Shown: positions 43,766 through 52,851 of the stretch, piece by piece | Layout of the letters: each line of letters starts with the position of its first letter | Position numbering within the stretch: the first letter of the stretch is position 1 | NCBI RefSeq assembly: GCF_005696555.1 | Contig: NZ_CP040005.1 | Coordinates: 2,356,001-2,420,000 of the forward strand | Length of the DNA stretch: 64,000 bases | Source of the DNA: Actinomyces sp. oral taxon 171 str. F0337 | Lineage (GTDB): Bacteria; Actinomycetota; Actinomycetes; Actinomycetales; Actinomycetaceae | Direction: 5' to 3' | The notes under the pieces: model-generated | Databases searched by the model: none | Told to the model about the DNA's origin: nothing | The model's input: the letters and a program-made list of their open reading frames with translations, nothing else | Made by a program: the position numbers and the translations under genes

Positions 43766-45052
43766 GTGCCTCAGTTCAGTAAGCCGCGCGCGCGGCACTC
43801 ATCCAAAGAGCTCGGACGCCGTCTGGCCCGCCGAGCAGGGCTCAGCCTGCTCGCGGTAACGATCTTCGTCGTCTCCGCCGCGGGCTTCGCGTGGCACAAC
43901 ATCCAGTCGCGGATCACGTGGTTCAACGTCGACAGCCTTCTCTCCGAGGACGACCGGCCCGGCACCAAGCCGCCGGACAGCTACGAGGGTCGAGCCGTCA
44001 ACCTCCTGATCCTGGGCACCGACTCCCGCGCGGGGAACAACAACGTGGACGGATCACAGGGCAGCGAGGACGTCGCCTCGGCCCGCTCCGACACGGCGCT
44101 GGTCATGCACATCTCCGCCGACCGCAAGCGCGTCGACGCCGTCTCCATCCCTCGCGACACGCTGGTGGACATCCCCGAGTGCACGACTCTCGATGGTGGG
44201 AAGACCGAAGCCAGTGAGGACGCGCCGTTCAACTCCGCCTTCGCCAAGGGAGCCGGAGACAGCGACGACAAGAAGGCCATTGCCTCCGGGGCCGCCTGCA
44301 CCTGGAAGACCGTGGAGACGATGACGTCCTTCCGCATCGATGACTTCATCGTCGTCGACTTCTCCGGCCTGTCCAAGGTGGTCGACTCCCTCGGGGGCGT
44401 CCACGTGCAGGTGGATGAGGCCATCGACGACACCGAGTACACCGGCTTCAAGCTCGACGCGGGTTGCCAGAAGCTGAACGGCGAGAACGCCCTGCAGTAC
44501 GCCCGTGTCCGGCACGGGGTGAGTGACGGCTCGGACATCTCCCGTATTGCCCGCCAGCAGAACCTCATGAGGGCCATGGCCTCCAAGGCTCTGTCCTCCA
44601 ACCTCCTCACGCAGTCCAGCTTCCTGACCAGCACCCTGGAGACGCTCACCACGTCCGAGCGCATCGGTCAGATCAGCAACCTGTCAGGCTTGGCCTACTC
44701 CATCCAGGGCATCGGCGTCGACAAGATCAACTTCATCACCATGCCGAACGAGCCCGCAGCCGACCCGAACCAGGTGGTTGCCACCGAGGGCGCCAAGAAG
44801 GTCTGGAAGGCCCTCGGGGACGACAAGCCCGTCCCCTCCGACACCACCGCCCCCGCCTCCCCGGACTCAGGCGCCACAGCGGACGGCTCCGCCTCGGAGG
44901 GCGGCGAGTCCTCCGAGTCATCCGAGTCATCCGAGTCATCCGACCCCACCACGGCCGCCCCGACGCAGGCACCGGCGACCCAGGCCCCGAAGGCGAGTGC
45001 TCCCCAGCAGCAACCCGCCACGAAACCCACCACCCCAGCCTGCCCCGCCTGA
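43766..45052 (+). CDS. LytR-CpsA-Psr (LCP) family wall-glycan ligase
   Basis: This protein of about 428 residues attaches glycans to peptidoglycan. After a basic cytoplasmic tail one helix (LSLLAVTIFVVSAAGFAW) crosses the membrane. The LCP domain shows LLILGTDSRAGNN, ALVMHISADRKRVDAVSIPRDT, then VVDSLGGVHVQVD and YARVRHGVSDGSDISR. The conserved Arg and Asp residues that bind the polyprenyl phosphate are present. The last 85 residues are Ser/Glu/Pro/Thr/Ala-rich, made partly by a 9-bp repeat near 44912-44940. GTG 43766 is preferred because the ATG upstream lies in the -10 box. Confidence 0.93.
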   Translation: MPQFSKPRARHSSKELGRRLARRAGLSLLAVTIFVVSAAGFAWHNIQSRITWFNVDSLLSEDDRPGTKPPDSYEGRAVNLLILGTDSRAGNNNVDGSQGSEDVASARSDTALVMHISADRKRVDAVSIPRDTLVDIPECTTLDGGKTEASEDAPFNSAFAKGAGDSDDKKAIASGAACTWKTVETMTSFRIDDFIVVDFSGLSKVVDSLGGVHVQVDEAIDDTEYTGFKLDAGCQKLNGENALQYARVRHGVSDGSDISRIARQQNLMRAMASKALSSNLLTQSSFLTSTLETLTTSERIGQISNLSGLAYSIQGIGVDKINFITMPNEPAADPNQVVATEGAKKVWKALGDDKPVPSDTTAPASPDSGATADGSASEGGESSESSESSESSDPTTAAPTQAPATQAPKASAPQQQPATKPTTPACPA

Positions 45053-45067
45053 GGCAGAATCATCGGT

Positions 45068-46567
45068 GTGACTCCGACAGACGACTCACTCCCGCCCTCG
45101 ATCACCCCCGGCTCCGACGGAGGCAGGCCTCCACGCCAGCAGCGCCCCATCGATGCCGTCAATCAGCGCAGCCGCGAGCGCGGGGAGGCACCCGGTGGAG
45201 AGGACACTGCCCAGCCCACCGACGTCGCCGGAGGCTCCCCGCGCCGCCCGTCATCGACCTCTGGTACCCGCCGACCCCAGCGACACTCAGTCCTGGGTCG
45301 TCAGGACAGCGACGAGCAGCAGGCCTCGGCCCAGTCCACCTCTGAGCGATCGGGCCAGCAGCCACCCTCGGTCCAACCCCGGCGCCCAGCCGCCCCGTCT
45401 CAACGAGGCAGCCGCGCCCGGGCCGGGTCGAGTGCGGTCCCCTTGGAGCCGGATACCGACGGACGCAGTGCCGCATCCGGCCCGGAGCGCACACAGGCGA
45501 TGCCTGTGCGACGCGGCACCTACCCCGTAGGGTCCCAGAGCCCGCAGTCCCCGCATGAGCCCGTTCCAGGCGGGCCGGAGCTCAAGCCCGAGCAGCCGCG
45601 GCAGCCGAAGCGCTCCCGGCCGCGATGGCGCCGGATCCTGGGCTGGACGGTCGTCGTCATCGTCGTCGTCCTCGCACTGATCGCAGCGCGGGTCGCCTGG
45701 CTGTGGAACGACGTCTCCTCCCAGCTCCACCGCGTCGACGCCCTGTCCGGGGCGGCGGACACCCCGGGCGAGACCTGGCTCATCGTGGGGTCGGACGCGC
45801 GCGGCGGCGCCGTCCAGGACGAGACCGAGGGAGCACGCGCCGACTCCGTCATGCTGCTGCACAAGGCGGAGAACGGGCAGACGAGTCTGACCTCCCTGCC
45901 GCGCGACACCTTCGTGGACATCCCCGAGCTCGGGGAGAACAAGATCAATGCCGCCTACACCGGCGGACCCAAGCTGCTGGTCCAGACCGTGGAGAAGCTC
46001 TCCGGGCTGACTGTGGACCACTATGTGGAGGTCGGCATGACCGGAGTGTCCCAGATGGTCGACGCCGTCGGCGGGGTCGACGTGTGCTGGCCCTACTCCG
46101 TCGTCGACGAGGACTCGGGAATGGTCTGGGACGTCTCCCAGGGCGAGTGCCAGACAGTGGACGGGAAGAAGGCACTGGCCTACTCCCGGATGCGCAAGTC
46201 GGACCCGACTGGCGATGTTGGGCGCGGTCAGCGCCAGCGCGCCGTCATCTCGGCGGTGGTCTCCAAGGCGGCCTCACCGTCCACCATCTTCTCCTTCTCC
46301 CGGCAGGACGCGCTGGTCGACGCCGGTACGGATGTCCTCACGGTGGATCAGAGCGCCAGCACCATGAGCATCGCCCAGATGGTCTTGGCCTTCCGATCAG
46401 CCTCCGGCAGCGGTCTGACCGGCGCTCCGCCCATTGAGGACACCGCCTACTCCCCCGAGGATGCCGATATTGGCGAAACGGTGCTGCTGCGGGACACAAC
46501 CGCACCGGACTTCTTCGCCAAGGTGCGCGACGGGAAGCTGACGGCGGCGGACTTCAACCAGTTCTGA
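45068..46567 (+). CDS. Second LCP family wall-glycan ligase
   Basis: This 499-residue relative of the upstream protein has a long disordered cytoplasmic N-tail (about 1-185, rich in Arg, Ser, Pro and Gln), a helix (ILGWTVVVIVVVLALIAARVAW) and the LCP domain. The latter has WLIVGSDARGGAV, SVMLLHKAENGQTSLTSLPRDTFVDI, VDAVGGVDVCWP and ALAYSRMRKSDPTGDVGRGQRQ. It follows the first LCP gene by 15 bases, so both are in one operon. Two ligases match the two glycan systems proposed here. The end is convergent with galE. Confidence 0.93.
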   Translation: MTPTDDSLPPSITPGSDGGRPPRQQRPIDAVNQRSRERGEAPGGEDTAQPTDVAGGSPRRPSSTSGTRRPQRHSVLGRQDSDEQQASAQSTSERSGQQPPSVQPRRPAAPSQRGSRARAGSSAVPLEPDTDGRSAASGPERTQAMPVRRGTYPVGSQSPQSPHEPVPGGPELKPEQPRQPKRSRPRWRRILGWTVVVIVVVLALIAARVAWLWNDVSSQLHRVDALSGAADTPGETWLIVGSDARGGAVQDETEGARADSVMLLHKAENGQTSLTSLPRDTFVDIPELGENKINAAYTGGPKLLVQTVEKLSGLTVDHYVEVGMTGVSQMVDAVGGVDVCWPYSVVDEDSGMVWDVSQGECQTVDGKKALAYSRMRKSDPTGDVGRGQRQRAVISAVVSKAASPSTIFSFSRQDALVDAGTDVLTVDQSASTMSIAQMVLAFRSASGSGLTGAPPIEDTAYSPEDADIGETVLLRDTTAPDFFAKVRDGKLTAADFNQF

Positions 46568-46583
46568 CGCTGGGATCCGCGCA

Positions 46584-46635
46584 GAGGGAGGGTGGGCCGA
46601 CACCTCATGATCGAGGTGTCGGCCCACCCTCCCTC
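46584..46635. terminator. Long perfect bidirectional hairpin between the LCP gene and galE
   Basis: A 23-base perfect stem (46584-46606 with 46613-46635) has a 6-base loop. It lies between two converging genes and ends both transcripts. Confidence 0.9.
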
Positions 46636-46662
46636 TCAGGTCTGCTCCGGTCCGGGGACCGC

Positions 46663-47652
46663 TCAGCCGACGTGGGGCCGGTTGGGGTCGGCCTGCCAGG
46701 AGCTGTAGGAGGAGGCGACGATGTCGTCCAGGTCGTGCTCGGCCCTCCATCCCAGGACCTCACCGATGCGGGTGGCGTTGCCGATGAGCTGGGGCGGGTC
46801 ACCGGCGCGGCGGGCGAGCTCCTCAGGCTCCAGGTCCAGACCCGTGGAGGCGATGACCTTGGAGACGACCTCCCGCACCGAGGCGCCCTGGCCGGTGCCG
46901 ACGTTGAAGACGTGCTCGGCCATCTCCTGGCCGCCGGCCAGGTAGTCCAGGGCCGCGATGTGAGCGACCGCCAGGTCCTTGACGTGGATGTAGTCGCGCA
47001 CACAGGTGCCGTCGGGGGTGGGGTAGTCGGTGCCGAAGATCTTGGGGGTCTCGCCCTTGGCGAGACGGTCGAGGACCATGGGGATGAGATTGAGGGTGGC
47101 CATGTCGCCCAGGTCGTCCCAGCCGGCACCAGCGACATTGAAGTAGCGCAGACCGGCCCAGCGCAGCCCCCAGGCCTTCTCGGCGTCAGCCATCATCCAC
47201 TCCCCAATGAGCTTGGTCTCGCCGTAGGGGTTGATGGGGCGGCAGTCGATGTCCTCGGGCACGACCTCCACCGGGGGCATGCCGTAGACGGCCGCCGAGG
47301 AGGAGAAGATCATCTGGTTGACGCCGGCCGTCTCCATGGCCAGCAGCATGTTCGCCAGGCCTCCAACGTTCTGCTGGTAGTACCAGGCGGGGCGCTCCAC
47401 GGACTCGCCCACCTGCTTGCGGGCGGCGAAGTGGATGACAGCGGTGACACCTCGCGAGCTCATGACCTCAGCGAGGCTCTCGGGGGCCTGACCGCTGGCG
47501 ACGTCGAGCTCGACGAGGGAGGCCCCCTTGACTCGCTCCGGCGTCCCGTAGGACAGGTCATCGACGACGACGACCTCCTCCCCGCGCTCAAGGAGAAGTC
47601 GGACCACGTGCGCGCCGATGTAGCCGGCGCCTCCAGCAACGAGAATGCTCAT
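46663..47652 (-). CDS. galE: UDP-glucose 4-epimerase
   Basis: This 329-residue enzyme interconverts UDP-glucose and UDP-galactose (or the N-acetyl forms). It starts MSILVAGGAGYIGAHVV with the NAD motif, has FSSSAAVYG, and the catalytic Tyr-x3-Lys is in YGETK. NPYGETKLIGEWM and GTDYPTPDGTCVRDYIHV are standard for GalE. Length is normal. I chose the ATG at 47652: the GTG at 47658 directly touches the -10 box TAGAAT, so it would not be transcribed. It closes the sugar locus. Confidence 0.95.
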   Translation of the reverse strand: MSILVAGGAGYIGAHVVRLLLERGEEVVVVDDLSYGTPERVKGASLVELDVASGQAPESLAEVMSSRGVTAVIHFAARKQVGESVERPAWYYQQNVGGLANMLLAMETAGVNQMIFSSSAAVYGMPPVEVVPEDIDCRPINPYGETKLIGEWMMADAEKAWGLRWAGLRYFNVAGAGWDDLGDMATLNLIPMVLDRLAKGETPKIFGTDYPTPDGTCVRDYIHVKDLAVAHIAALDYLAGGQEMAEHVFNVGTGQGASVREVVSKVIASTGLDLEPEELARRAGDPPQLIGNATRIGEVLGWRAEHDLDDIVASSYSSWQADPNRPHVG

Positions 47653-47658
47653 GCCCAC

Positions 47659-47664
47659 ATTCTA
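47659..47664 (-). promoter_or_regulatory. -10 box of galE, leaderless type
   Basis: On the minus strand this is TAGAAT, ending 6 bases before the ATG at 47652. Confidence 0.55.
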
Positions 47665-47838
47665 TCCATACTCGCTCAGAAGCGAACAGAAACGAACGTG
47701 AGATCCATGCGTCAGTGCGTTCCTCACCCAACACCCCCTCGCAGCTGTAAACCCGTGTACACTGATACCACAACACCCCCCAGGCCTCTCGCTCATCAGA
47801 GCACGCCCAAATCGGGGGGTTTTTACGTACCAACACCC

Positions 47839-47844
47839 TACAAT
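47839..47844 (+). promoter_or_regulatory. -10 box of the Abi gene
   Basis: TACAAT ends 6 bases before the ATG at 47851, and the gap holds GGAGG. The region upstream (47665-47838) is low in GC and carries no gene. Confidence 0.5.
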
Positions 47845-47850
47845 TGGAGG

Positions 47851-48855
47851 ATGAATCCTCCAGGTCAACATTACGATAAACCAGCGCTCAATGAGAACGA
47901 CCTCATTGAGCGCTACATTGAACGCGGACTCATCATCACGGACCGAAATCGTGCCGCCAGATACCTCCGACACATCGGATACTATCGACTCTCCCCCTAC
48001 ACAATCCCCTTCCAAGCCGACCGAACCACCCACTCCTTCAGACCAGGCACCACCTTCGACGACATCCTCTCTATCTATGTGTTCGATCGACAACTGCGCC
48101 TCCTGACAATGGACGCACTTGAACGCGTCGAGGTCGCGGTGCGCGCCGCAGTGTCCAACACGATGTCAACACACGGCGAAGGCGGAGCCTTCTGGTACCA
48201 AAACACCTCCAACTACCAAAATCATAAAGACTACTCCGCAACAGTTAAGCGTATCGAACATCTCACGAGTCTTGGTCGGCAGTACGCTCCCTCAACTCGT
48301 CGCGAGCAGACGGACCGCCTTCACTACCCTGATGCACTCACCCATTATCTCGACACCTACACATCCCCGACAACACCGCCATCCTGGCTGGTCATCGAGC
48401 TTCTCACCGCCGGCGAGCTCCAACGCCTCTACGCCGGCCTGGCACGCAAGTACCGAAAAGCGATCGCGAGAGAACTCCATCTTACTGAGCCAGTTCTGCA
48501 ATCATGGCTGAAAAGTCACGTCAGGGTCCGCAATATCTGCGCCCATCACGGACGCCTCTGGAACAGATTCCTTGGCGTATACCCAGCAATCCCAAAGAGC
48601 AGGACCGTCCGCTGGCTCAACGATGGCAGCACCTTTGATACCGGCAACCCAGGAGCCCTAGAACGAAAGAGGCTCTACCCCGTTCTCGTCTCTCTTCAGT
48701 CGATCCTGTTCACCATCAGCCCATACTCGACGTGGGCTCTGAGACTGCGCAATCTTTTAAGCAGGTACCAGCACATCCCACTGAATGCCCTGGGTATGAA
48801 GACCAACTGGGACGCAGACAGATTCTGGCAGGAGGCCTTCGAATCCGGCTCCTGA
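47851..48855 (+). CDS. Abi family (AbiD/AbiF) abortive-infection protein with HEPN motif
   Basis: This 334-residue protein resembles Abi_2 proteins, which stop phage growth by damaging the infected cell's RNA. RYLRHIGYYRLSPYTIPF (about 38-54) and IYVFDRQLRLLTMDALERVEVAVR are family landmarks. Arg227-x4-His232 in RVRNICAHHGRLWNR fits the RNase motif of HEPN domains. The GC content (about half to 57 percent in sampled lines) is clearly lower than the neighbours (near 70), and codon use is looser, which suggests transfer. No antitoxin gene is visible. It is a single gene between galE and purE. Confidence 0.88.
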   Translation: MNPPGQHYDKPALNENDLIERYIERGLIITDRNRAARYLRHIGYYRLSPYTIPFQADRTTHSFRPGTTFDDILSIYVFDRQLRLLTMDALERVEVAVRAAVSNTMSTHGEGGAFWYQNTSNYQNHKDYSATVKRIEHLTSLGRQYAPSTRREQTDRLHYPDALTHYLDTYTSPTTPPSWLVIELLTAGELQRLYAGLARKYRKAIARELHLTEPVLQSWLKSHVRVRNICAHHGRLWNRFLGVYPAIPKSRTVRWLNDGSTFDTGNPGALERKRLYPVLVSLQSILFTISPYSTWALRLRNLLSRYQHIPLNALGMKTNWDADRFWQEAFESGS

Positions 48856-48897
48856 CACAGTCAGCAGCCTTCACACACTTCGTGCGGAGGTCGACCA

Positions 48898-49449
48898 TCA
48901 ATCCTGCAGGCGCTCGCGCAGGGCGGCGCCCTTGGCGTGGGCGACCTCGCTCAGGTCCTTCTGGAAGACCCGCATGGCGGCGCCCAGGCGGGCGGCCTCC
49001 TGCCCCTGACCGGACGCGAGGATGCGCACCGCCAGCAGCCCAGCGTTACGGGCCCCGCCGATGGAGACCGTGGCCACTGGGACCCCGGCCGGCATCTGCA
49101 CGATGGACAGCAGAGAGTCCATACCGTCGAGGTACTTCAGCGGTACCGGCACCCCGATCACCGGCAGCTCGGTGACGGCCGCCAGCATCCCGGGCAGGTG
49201 AGCCGCTCCCCCGGCACCGGCGATGATGACGCGCAGTCCCCTCTCGGCGGCAGCGCGCCCGTAGTCGATCATCTCGGCGGGCATGCGGTGGGCCGAGACG
49301 ACGTCGGCCTCGTAGGCCACCTGGAACTCATCGAGGACCTCGGCGGCGGCCCCCATGACCGGCCAGTCCGAGTCCGACCCCATGACGATGCCGACCACCG
49401 GCCGCCCCGCCTCTGTCGTCCCCGGCGTCGTTGCGCTGACCTCGCTCAT
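48898..49449 (-). CDS. purE: N5-carboxyaminoimidazole ribonucleotide mutase
   Basis: This 183-residue enzyme moves the carboxyl group of N5-CAIR to make CAIR in purine synthesis. [28 protein letters not shown] and [18 protein letters not shown] are class I PurE motifs. Start ATG 49449 has a GGGAGGA site. It follows purK by 62 bases, as expected for the pair of class I PurE and PurK. Confidence 0.97.
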   Translation of the reverse strand: MSEVSATTPGTTEAGRPVVGIVMGSDSDWPVMGAAAEVLDEFQVAYEADVVSAHRMPAEMIDYGRAAAERGLRVIIAGAGGAAHLPGMLAAVTELPVIGVPVPLKYLDGMDSLLSIVQMPAGVPVATVSIGGARNAGLLAVRILASGQGQEAARLGAAMRVFQKDLSEVAHAKGAALRERLQD

Positions 49450-49511
49450 GAATATCCTCCCTAGTCTTCCGTGTACTGCACCATGCCCTGACATGCCCTG
49501 ACGTATCCGGC

Positions 49512-50807
49512 TCAGGCGTCCCCGCGCAGGATGGCGACGGCCCCGCGCGCCTGCTCAACGACGTCGGCGACCTCCTGGCCACGGCCGACCGTCATGGTGA
49601 CGTGCCCGAGCTTGCGGCCCTGTCGCCACTGCTTGCCGTAGAGGTGGATCCGGGCATCGGGATGAGCGGCCATGGCCCGGGCCAAGGCATCAGCCCCCGG
49701 CTCGTGCCTGCCGCCGATGAGGTTGACCATGACAGTGGTGGGCGCTGTGGCCTCCGTGGCCCCCAGCGGCAGGTCGAGAACCGCCCGCAGGTGCTGGGCG
49801 AACTGGCTGGTGACGGCCCCGTCCTGGGTCCAGTGACCGGAGTTGTGGGGACGCATGGCCAGCTCGTTGACGTACAGGCGCGTAGGCTCCCCGAAGGTCT
49901 CCACGGCGAAGAGCTCGACGGCGAGCACCCCGGTCACCCCGGCATGCTCGGCGACCGCGCGGCCGATGAGCTCGGCCTCCTCGACGGCGACCGAGTCGAG
50001 ACCGGGGGCCGGCGCCAGCACCTCAGCGCACATGCCGTCCTCCTGAACCGTCTGAGCCACCGGCCACACCGCCACCTGGCCGCTGGGGGTGCGGGCCAGC
50101 AGGACGGCGAGCTCACGGGTGAAGGGGATCGCCTGCTCCACGAGGAGACTGGTCACCGCAGCCCCTCCGAGGCTGCCTCCCCCACCGGTTCCAAGGCCAT
50201 CACTCTGGCCGGCGCGGGCCCGGGCCACCGAGGCGATCCACTCGGCGGCCTCCCCCTCACGCAGGGACTCGGCGCTGTGCACCAGCAGGACCCCGTGGCC
50301 GTCGTAGCCTCCGCGCGGCGTCTTGAGCACCACGGGCCAGCCGTGCTCGCCGGCAAAGGCCTCAACGGCGTCGGTCATCTGCTCAGCGCTCTCCTGCTGC
50401 GGTCCGCCGACCTCCGCCCAGGCGGGCTGCGGGAGCCCGGCCCGACTCATCATCCGCCGCATGGCGAGCTTGTCGCGCGCCAGGGTCAGGGCCTGCGAGG
50501 TGGGCTGGACACTGACTCCCTCGGACTGGAGCCGTTCCAGGAGGGCCGAGTCCTGGTGCTCATGCTCGAAGGTGAGGACCGCAGCCGGCTCCCCTCCCGG
50601 CCCGTCAGCACCGTCCCCGGCGACGACGGCGCGCACGGCCGCCTCATCGTCGGCGGCCCCCACGGGGGCGTCCGGGGTCACTTGTCCGGTGGACCCGTCC
50701 GCGGCTTCCACCAGTGCCCTGAGGTGAATACCCAGAGCACTGGCCTCCTCCTGCATCATGCGGGCCAGCTGCCCGCCTCCGATCACGGCGACGATGGGTG
50801 CGCTCAC
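49512..50807 (-). CDS. purK: N5-carboxyaminoimidazole ribonucleotide synthase
   Basis: This 431-residue ATP-grasp enzyme makes N5-CAIR from AIR, bicarbonate and ATP. It starts [52 protein letters not shown] and [17 protein letters not shown] are PurK landmarks. The ORF holds a Gly-rich insert ([11 protein letters not shown]) in the middle. It has a leaderless-type GTG start and is first in the purK-purE operon. Confidence 0.96.
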   Translation of the reverse strand: MSAPIVAVIGGGQLARMMQEEASALGIHLRALVEAADGSTGQVTPDAPVGAADDEAAVRAVVAGDGADGPGGEPAAVLTFEHEHQDSALLERLQSEGVSVQPTSQALTLARDKLAMRRMMSRAGLPQPAWAEVGGPQQESAEQMTDAVEAFAGEHGWPVVLKTPRGGYDGHGVLLVHSAESLREGEAAEWIASVARARAGQSDGLGTGGGGSLGGAAVTSLLVEQAIPFTRELAVLLARTPSGQVAVWPVAQTVQEDGMCAEVLAPAPGLDSVAVEEAELIGRAVAEHAGVTGVLAVELFAVETFGEPTRLYVNELAMRPHNSGHWTQDGAVTSQFAQHLRAVLDLPLGATEATAPTTVMVNLIGGRHEPGADALARAMAAHPDARIHLYGKQWRQGRKLGHVTMTVGRGQEVADVVEQARGAVAILRGDA

Positions 50808-50813
50808 ACCCCT

Positions 50814-50819
50814 AGGCTA
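50814..50819 (-). promoter_or_regulatory. -10 box of purK, leaderless type
   Basis: On the minus strand this is TAGCCT, ending 6 bases before the GTG at 50807. A matching box for the opposite gene lies at 50861-50866. Confidence 0.55.
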
Positions 50820-50860
50820 CTCGCTCGCCGCTCATCCTCACCGCAGCAGGGTCCAGACCG

Positions 50861-50866
50861 TAGGGT
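50861..50866 (+). promoter_or_regulatory. -10 box of the PIG-V-like gene, leaderless type
   Basis: TAGGGT ends 6 bases before the GTG at 50873. Confidence 0.5.
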
Positions 50867-50872
50867 GGGGGC

Positions 50873-52135
50873 GTGACGCCACCCGCCGCAGAGTCCTCCA
50901 CCGCCCAGCAGGCCCCGCCCTCGCCTCCGACGCACAGCGCTCCCTCCGGTCCGCGCCGCTGGCTCCAGGTTCTGATGGTCTGGGCCGCGGCGAGTGTCTT
51001 GACCTTCGTCATCCTGCGGCTGGGCGCCCAGGACACACCCGCTACCCCGTGGGCCGGGGCCGCACCGTCCTGGGAGGAGCACATGCGCTTCTGGGACGCC
51101 GGTTGGTACAACCGGATCGTTGAGGAGGGCTATCCGGATCGACTGCCCGTGGGTGCTGACGGGAGGGTCACTCAGAACACCTGGGCCTTCATGCCGCTGT
51201 TGAGCGGCCTGGCCTCCTTGCTCGGCTGGACCGGCTGGTCCTTCTACGTGCGTGCCACCATCGTGTCGATCCTGGCCTCGGCGGCGGCGGCGGTCGTCAT
51301 GGACCGTTGGCTCTCGCCGCTGACAGGGAGGCGATCCTCCCTGTGGGCGGTGGCACTGGTCTGGTCCTCGCCGTGCGCCACGGTCCTCCAGGTCCCCTAC
51401 GCCGAGTCCCTGGGGCTGGTGCTGGTGGGGCTGACGCTGTGGCTGGCGAGCCGCGGGCGGGCGCTGGCTGCGACTCCCCTGGCGCTGGCTGCCTGCTTCG
51501 CCCGTCCTGTCGGTGTCCCGCTGGGGGCGGCGCTGGGGCTGTGGTGGCTCTGGGAGACGGCCTGCGCCCGGAGCTGGGTCCCACCCACCTGGTTCCCGCG
51601 TCTTCTGCCCGGTCACTCCCCTCAAGCGCCGGGCGCGCGCAGGCGGCTGCTGGCGCTGGCACTGCTCACCTGCTCGGCGGCCCTGAGCTGGCCGATCATC
51701 GCCTGGCTGGTCACGGGCCGTCAGGATGCCTACACCGCCACTGAGACCTCCTGGCGCGGCGCGGACCTGGCGCCCGTCGTGCAGTGGGCGACCCGCTTGG
51801 GCGACTGGGTGGGCCCACATCTGGGCCCGGCCCTGCTGGTCGTCGTTCTGACCACGGTGGGCCTGCTGCTGAGCGCCCCGGGGCTGCGGGCTCTGGGGCC
51901 TGCGACCTGGTTCTGGTGCCTGGGCTACCTGCTCTACCTCCTGGTCTTCTTCGACCCGACGACGTCGGTGCTGCGGCTCCTGCTGCCCCTGGCCCCGGCG
52001 GGCTGGGCGCTGGCCGCGGCGGCCGGCACCACCCGCAGGCGGCTGGCTCTGCTGACGGCCTGCGTGACCGGCCAGCTGTTCTGGGTCTCATGGGTGTGGG
52101 ACCTGGGCAGCGTCAGTGTTCACTGGGTTCCGTGA
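50873..52135 (+). CDS. PIG-V-like GT-C mannosyltransferase
   Basis: This 420-residue polytopic protein has about nine hydrophobic segments after a Pro/Ser-rich tail of some 30 residues. MRFWDAGWYNRIVEEGYPD, in the first outer loop, is the PIG-V type acidic motif. ALNPxNTWAFMPLL-like residues (TQNTWAFMPLLSG) and PYAESLGLVLVGLTLWLASRG follow. Such enzymes use polyprenyl-phosphate mannose to add mannose to lipids or glycans outside the membrane. The next gene, gtrA-like, may help deliver that donor. Confidence 0.86.
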   Translation: MTPPAAESSTAQQAPPSPPTHSAPSGPRRWLQVLMVWAAASVLTFVILRLGAQDTPATPWAGAAPSWEEHMRFWDAGWYNRIVEEGYPDRLPVGADGRVTQNTWAFMPLLSGLASLLGWTGWSFYVRATIVSILASAAAAVVMDRWLSPLTGRRSSLWAVALVWSSPCATVLQVPYAESLGLVLVGLTLWLASRGRALAATPLALAACFARPVGVPLGAALGLWWLWETACARSWVPPTWFPRLLPGHSPQAPGARRRLLALALLTCSAALSWPIIAWLVTGRQDAYTATETSWRGADLAPVVQWATRLGDWVGPHLGPALLVVVLTTVGLLLSAPGLRALGPATWFWCLGYLLYLLVFFDPTTSVLRLLLPLAPAGWALAAAAGTTRRRLALLTACVTGQLFWVSWVWDLGSVSVHWVP

Positions 52136-52171
52136 GCAGCCTCGGCTTGCACGACCTGACCGCGATCGGCA

Positions 52172-52177
52172 TAGGAT
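52172..52177 (+). promoter_or_regulatory. -10 box of the gtrA-like gene, leaderless type
   Basis: TAGGAT ends 7 bases before the ATG at 52185. Confidence 0.5.
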
Positions 52178-52184
52178 GCCCGCC

Positions 52185-52739
52185 ATGACGCGATCCTCCG
52201 GCAATTCCTTGGCGCAGAGGCTCATCGCCCTCATCAAGGAGTTCATGCAGTTCGGCATGGTGGGCGCTGCGGCCTACGTGATCGACGTCGGCCTGTTCAA
52301 CCTGCTCCAGCACGGCCCTACCGGTTTCCTCTCCGGTCACCCGAACTCCGCTCAGCTGATGGCATCCTCGATCGCGACCGTCTTCTCCTGGATCGCAAAC
52401 CGCTACTGGACCTACCGGGGCCGCACCCAGAAGAACGTTGCCCGCGAGGCGACCCTGTTCGTCCTGGCCAACCTGGGCGGCATCGCCATCACGCAGTTCT
52501 GCCTGCTCTTCACCCATCACGTCCTGGGACTGACCTCACCGCTGGCGGACAATATTGCGGCCTACGTCGTCGGCTTCGGCCTGGGAACGGCATTCCGCTT
52601 CGTCTTCTACCACTACATCGTCTTCACCGGGCACAAGGACCACTCCCCCGGTGACGACGATACCGACAGCACCAGTCCCCAGGGGCAGGCGGGCAGTGGG
52701 ACCGAGCCCCGTGCCGTCCCCGTCTCGGTACGCCCCTGA
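52185..52739 (+). CDS. GtrA family membrane protein
   Basis: This 184-residue protein has four hydrophobic segments: LIKEFMQFGMVGAAAYVIDVGLF, AQLMASSIATVFSWIANRYW, TLFVLANLGGIAITQFCLLF and IAAYVVGFGLGTAFRFVFYHY. The C-terminal 35 residues are acidic then Gln/Gly-rich. GtrA proteins move polyprenyl-phosphate sugars across the membrane. The upstream PIG-V-like enzyme would need such a donor. The start is the ATG at 52185 in a leaderless context. Confidence 0.88.
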   Translation: MTRSSGNSLAQRLIALIKEFMQFGMVGAAAYVIDVGLFNLLQHGPTGFLSGHPNSAQLMASSIATVFSWIANRYWTYRGRTQKNVAREATLFVLANLGGIAITQFCLLFTHHVLGLTSPLADNIAAYVVGFGLGTAFRFVFYHYIVFTGHKDHSPGDDDTDSTSPQGQAGSGTEPRAVPVSVRP

Positions 52740-52839
52740 AGCCCAGGCAGGACCGGCGCAGTCGGCGGCGACATCCGAGGTGCCCGATTCCACAGCCCGG
52801 AGGGGATCGCTCTCACGGCATGGCTGCCGGGGCACCGTT

Positions 52840-52845
52840 TAGCCT
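52840..52845 (+). promoter_or_regulatory. -10 box of the DedA gene, leaderless type
   Basis: TAGCCT ends 6 bases before the GTG at 52852. Confidence 0.5.
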
Positions 52846-52851
52846 TGGACG

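Noticed and set aside
47745..47828. Possible terminator from the ccccc...ggggg-ttttt pair before the Abi gene
   Set aside because: The loop would be about 38 bases and no gene on the plus strand ends here, so a terminator role is not supported.
46672..47850. Upstream extension of the Abi frame through the galE region
   Set aside because: It runs opposite galE and has typical shadow composition; the Abi start at 47851 has a -10 box and GGAGG.
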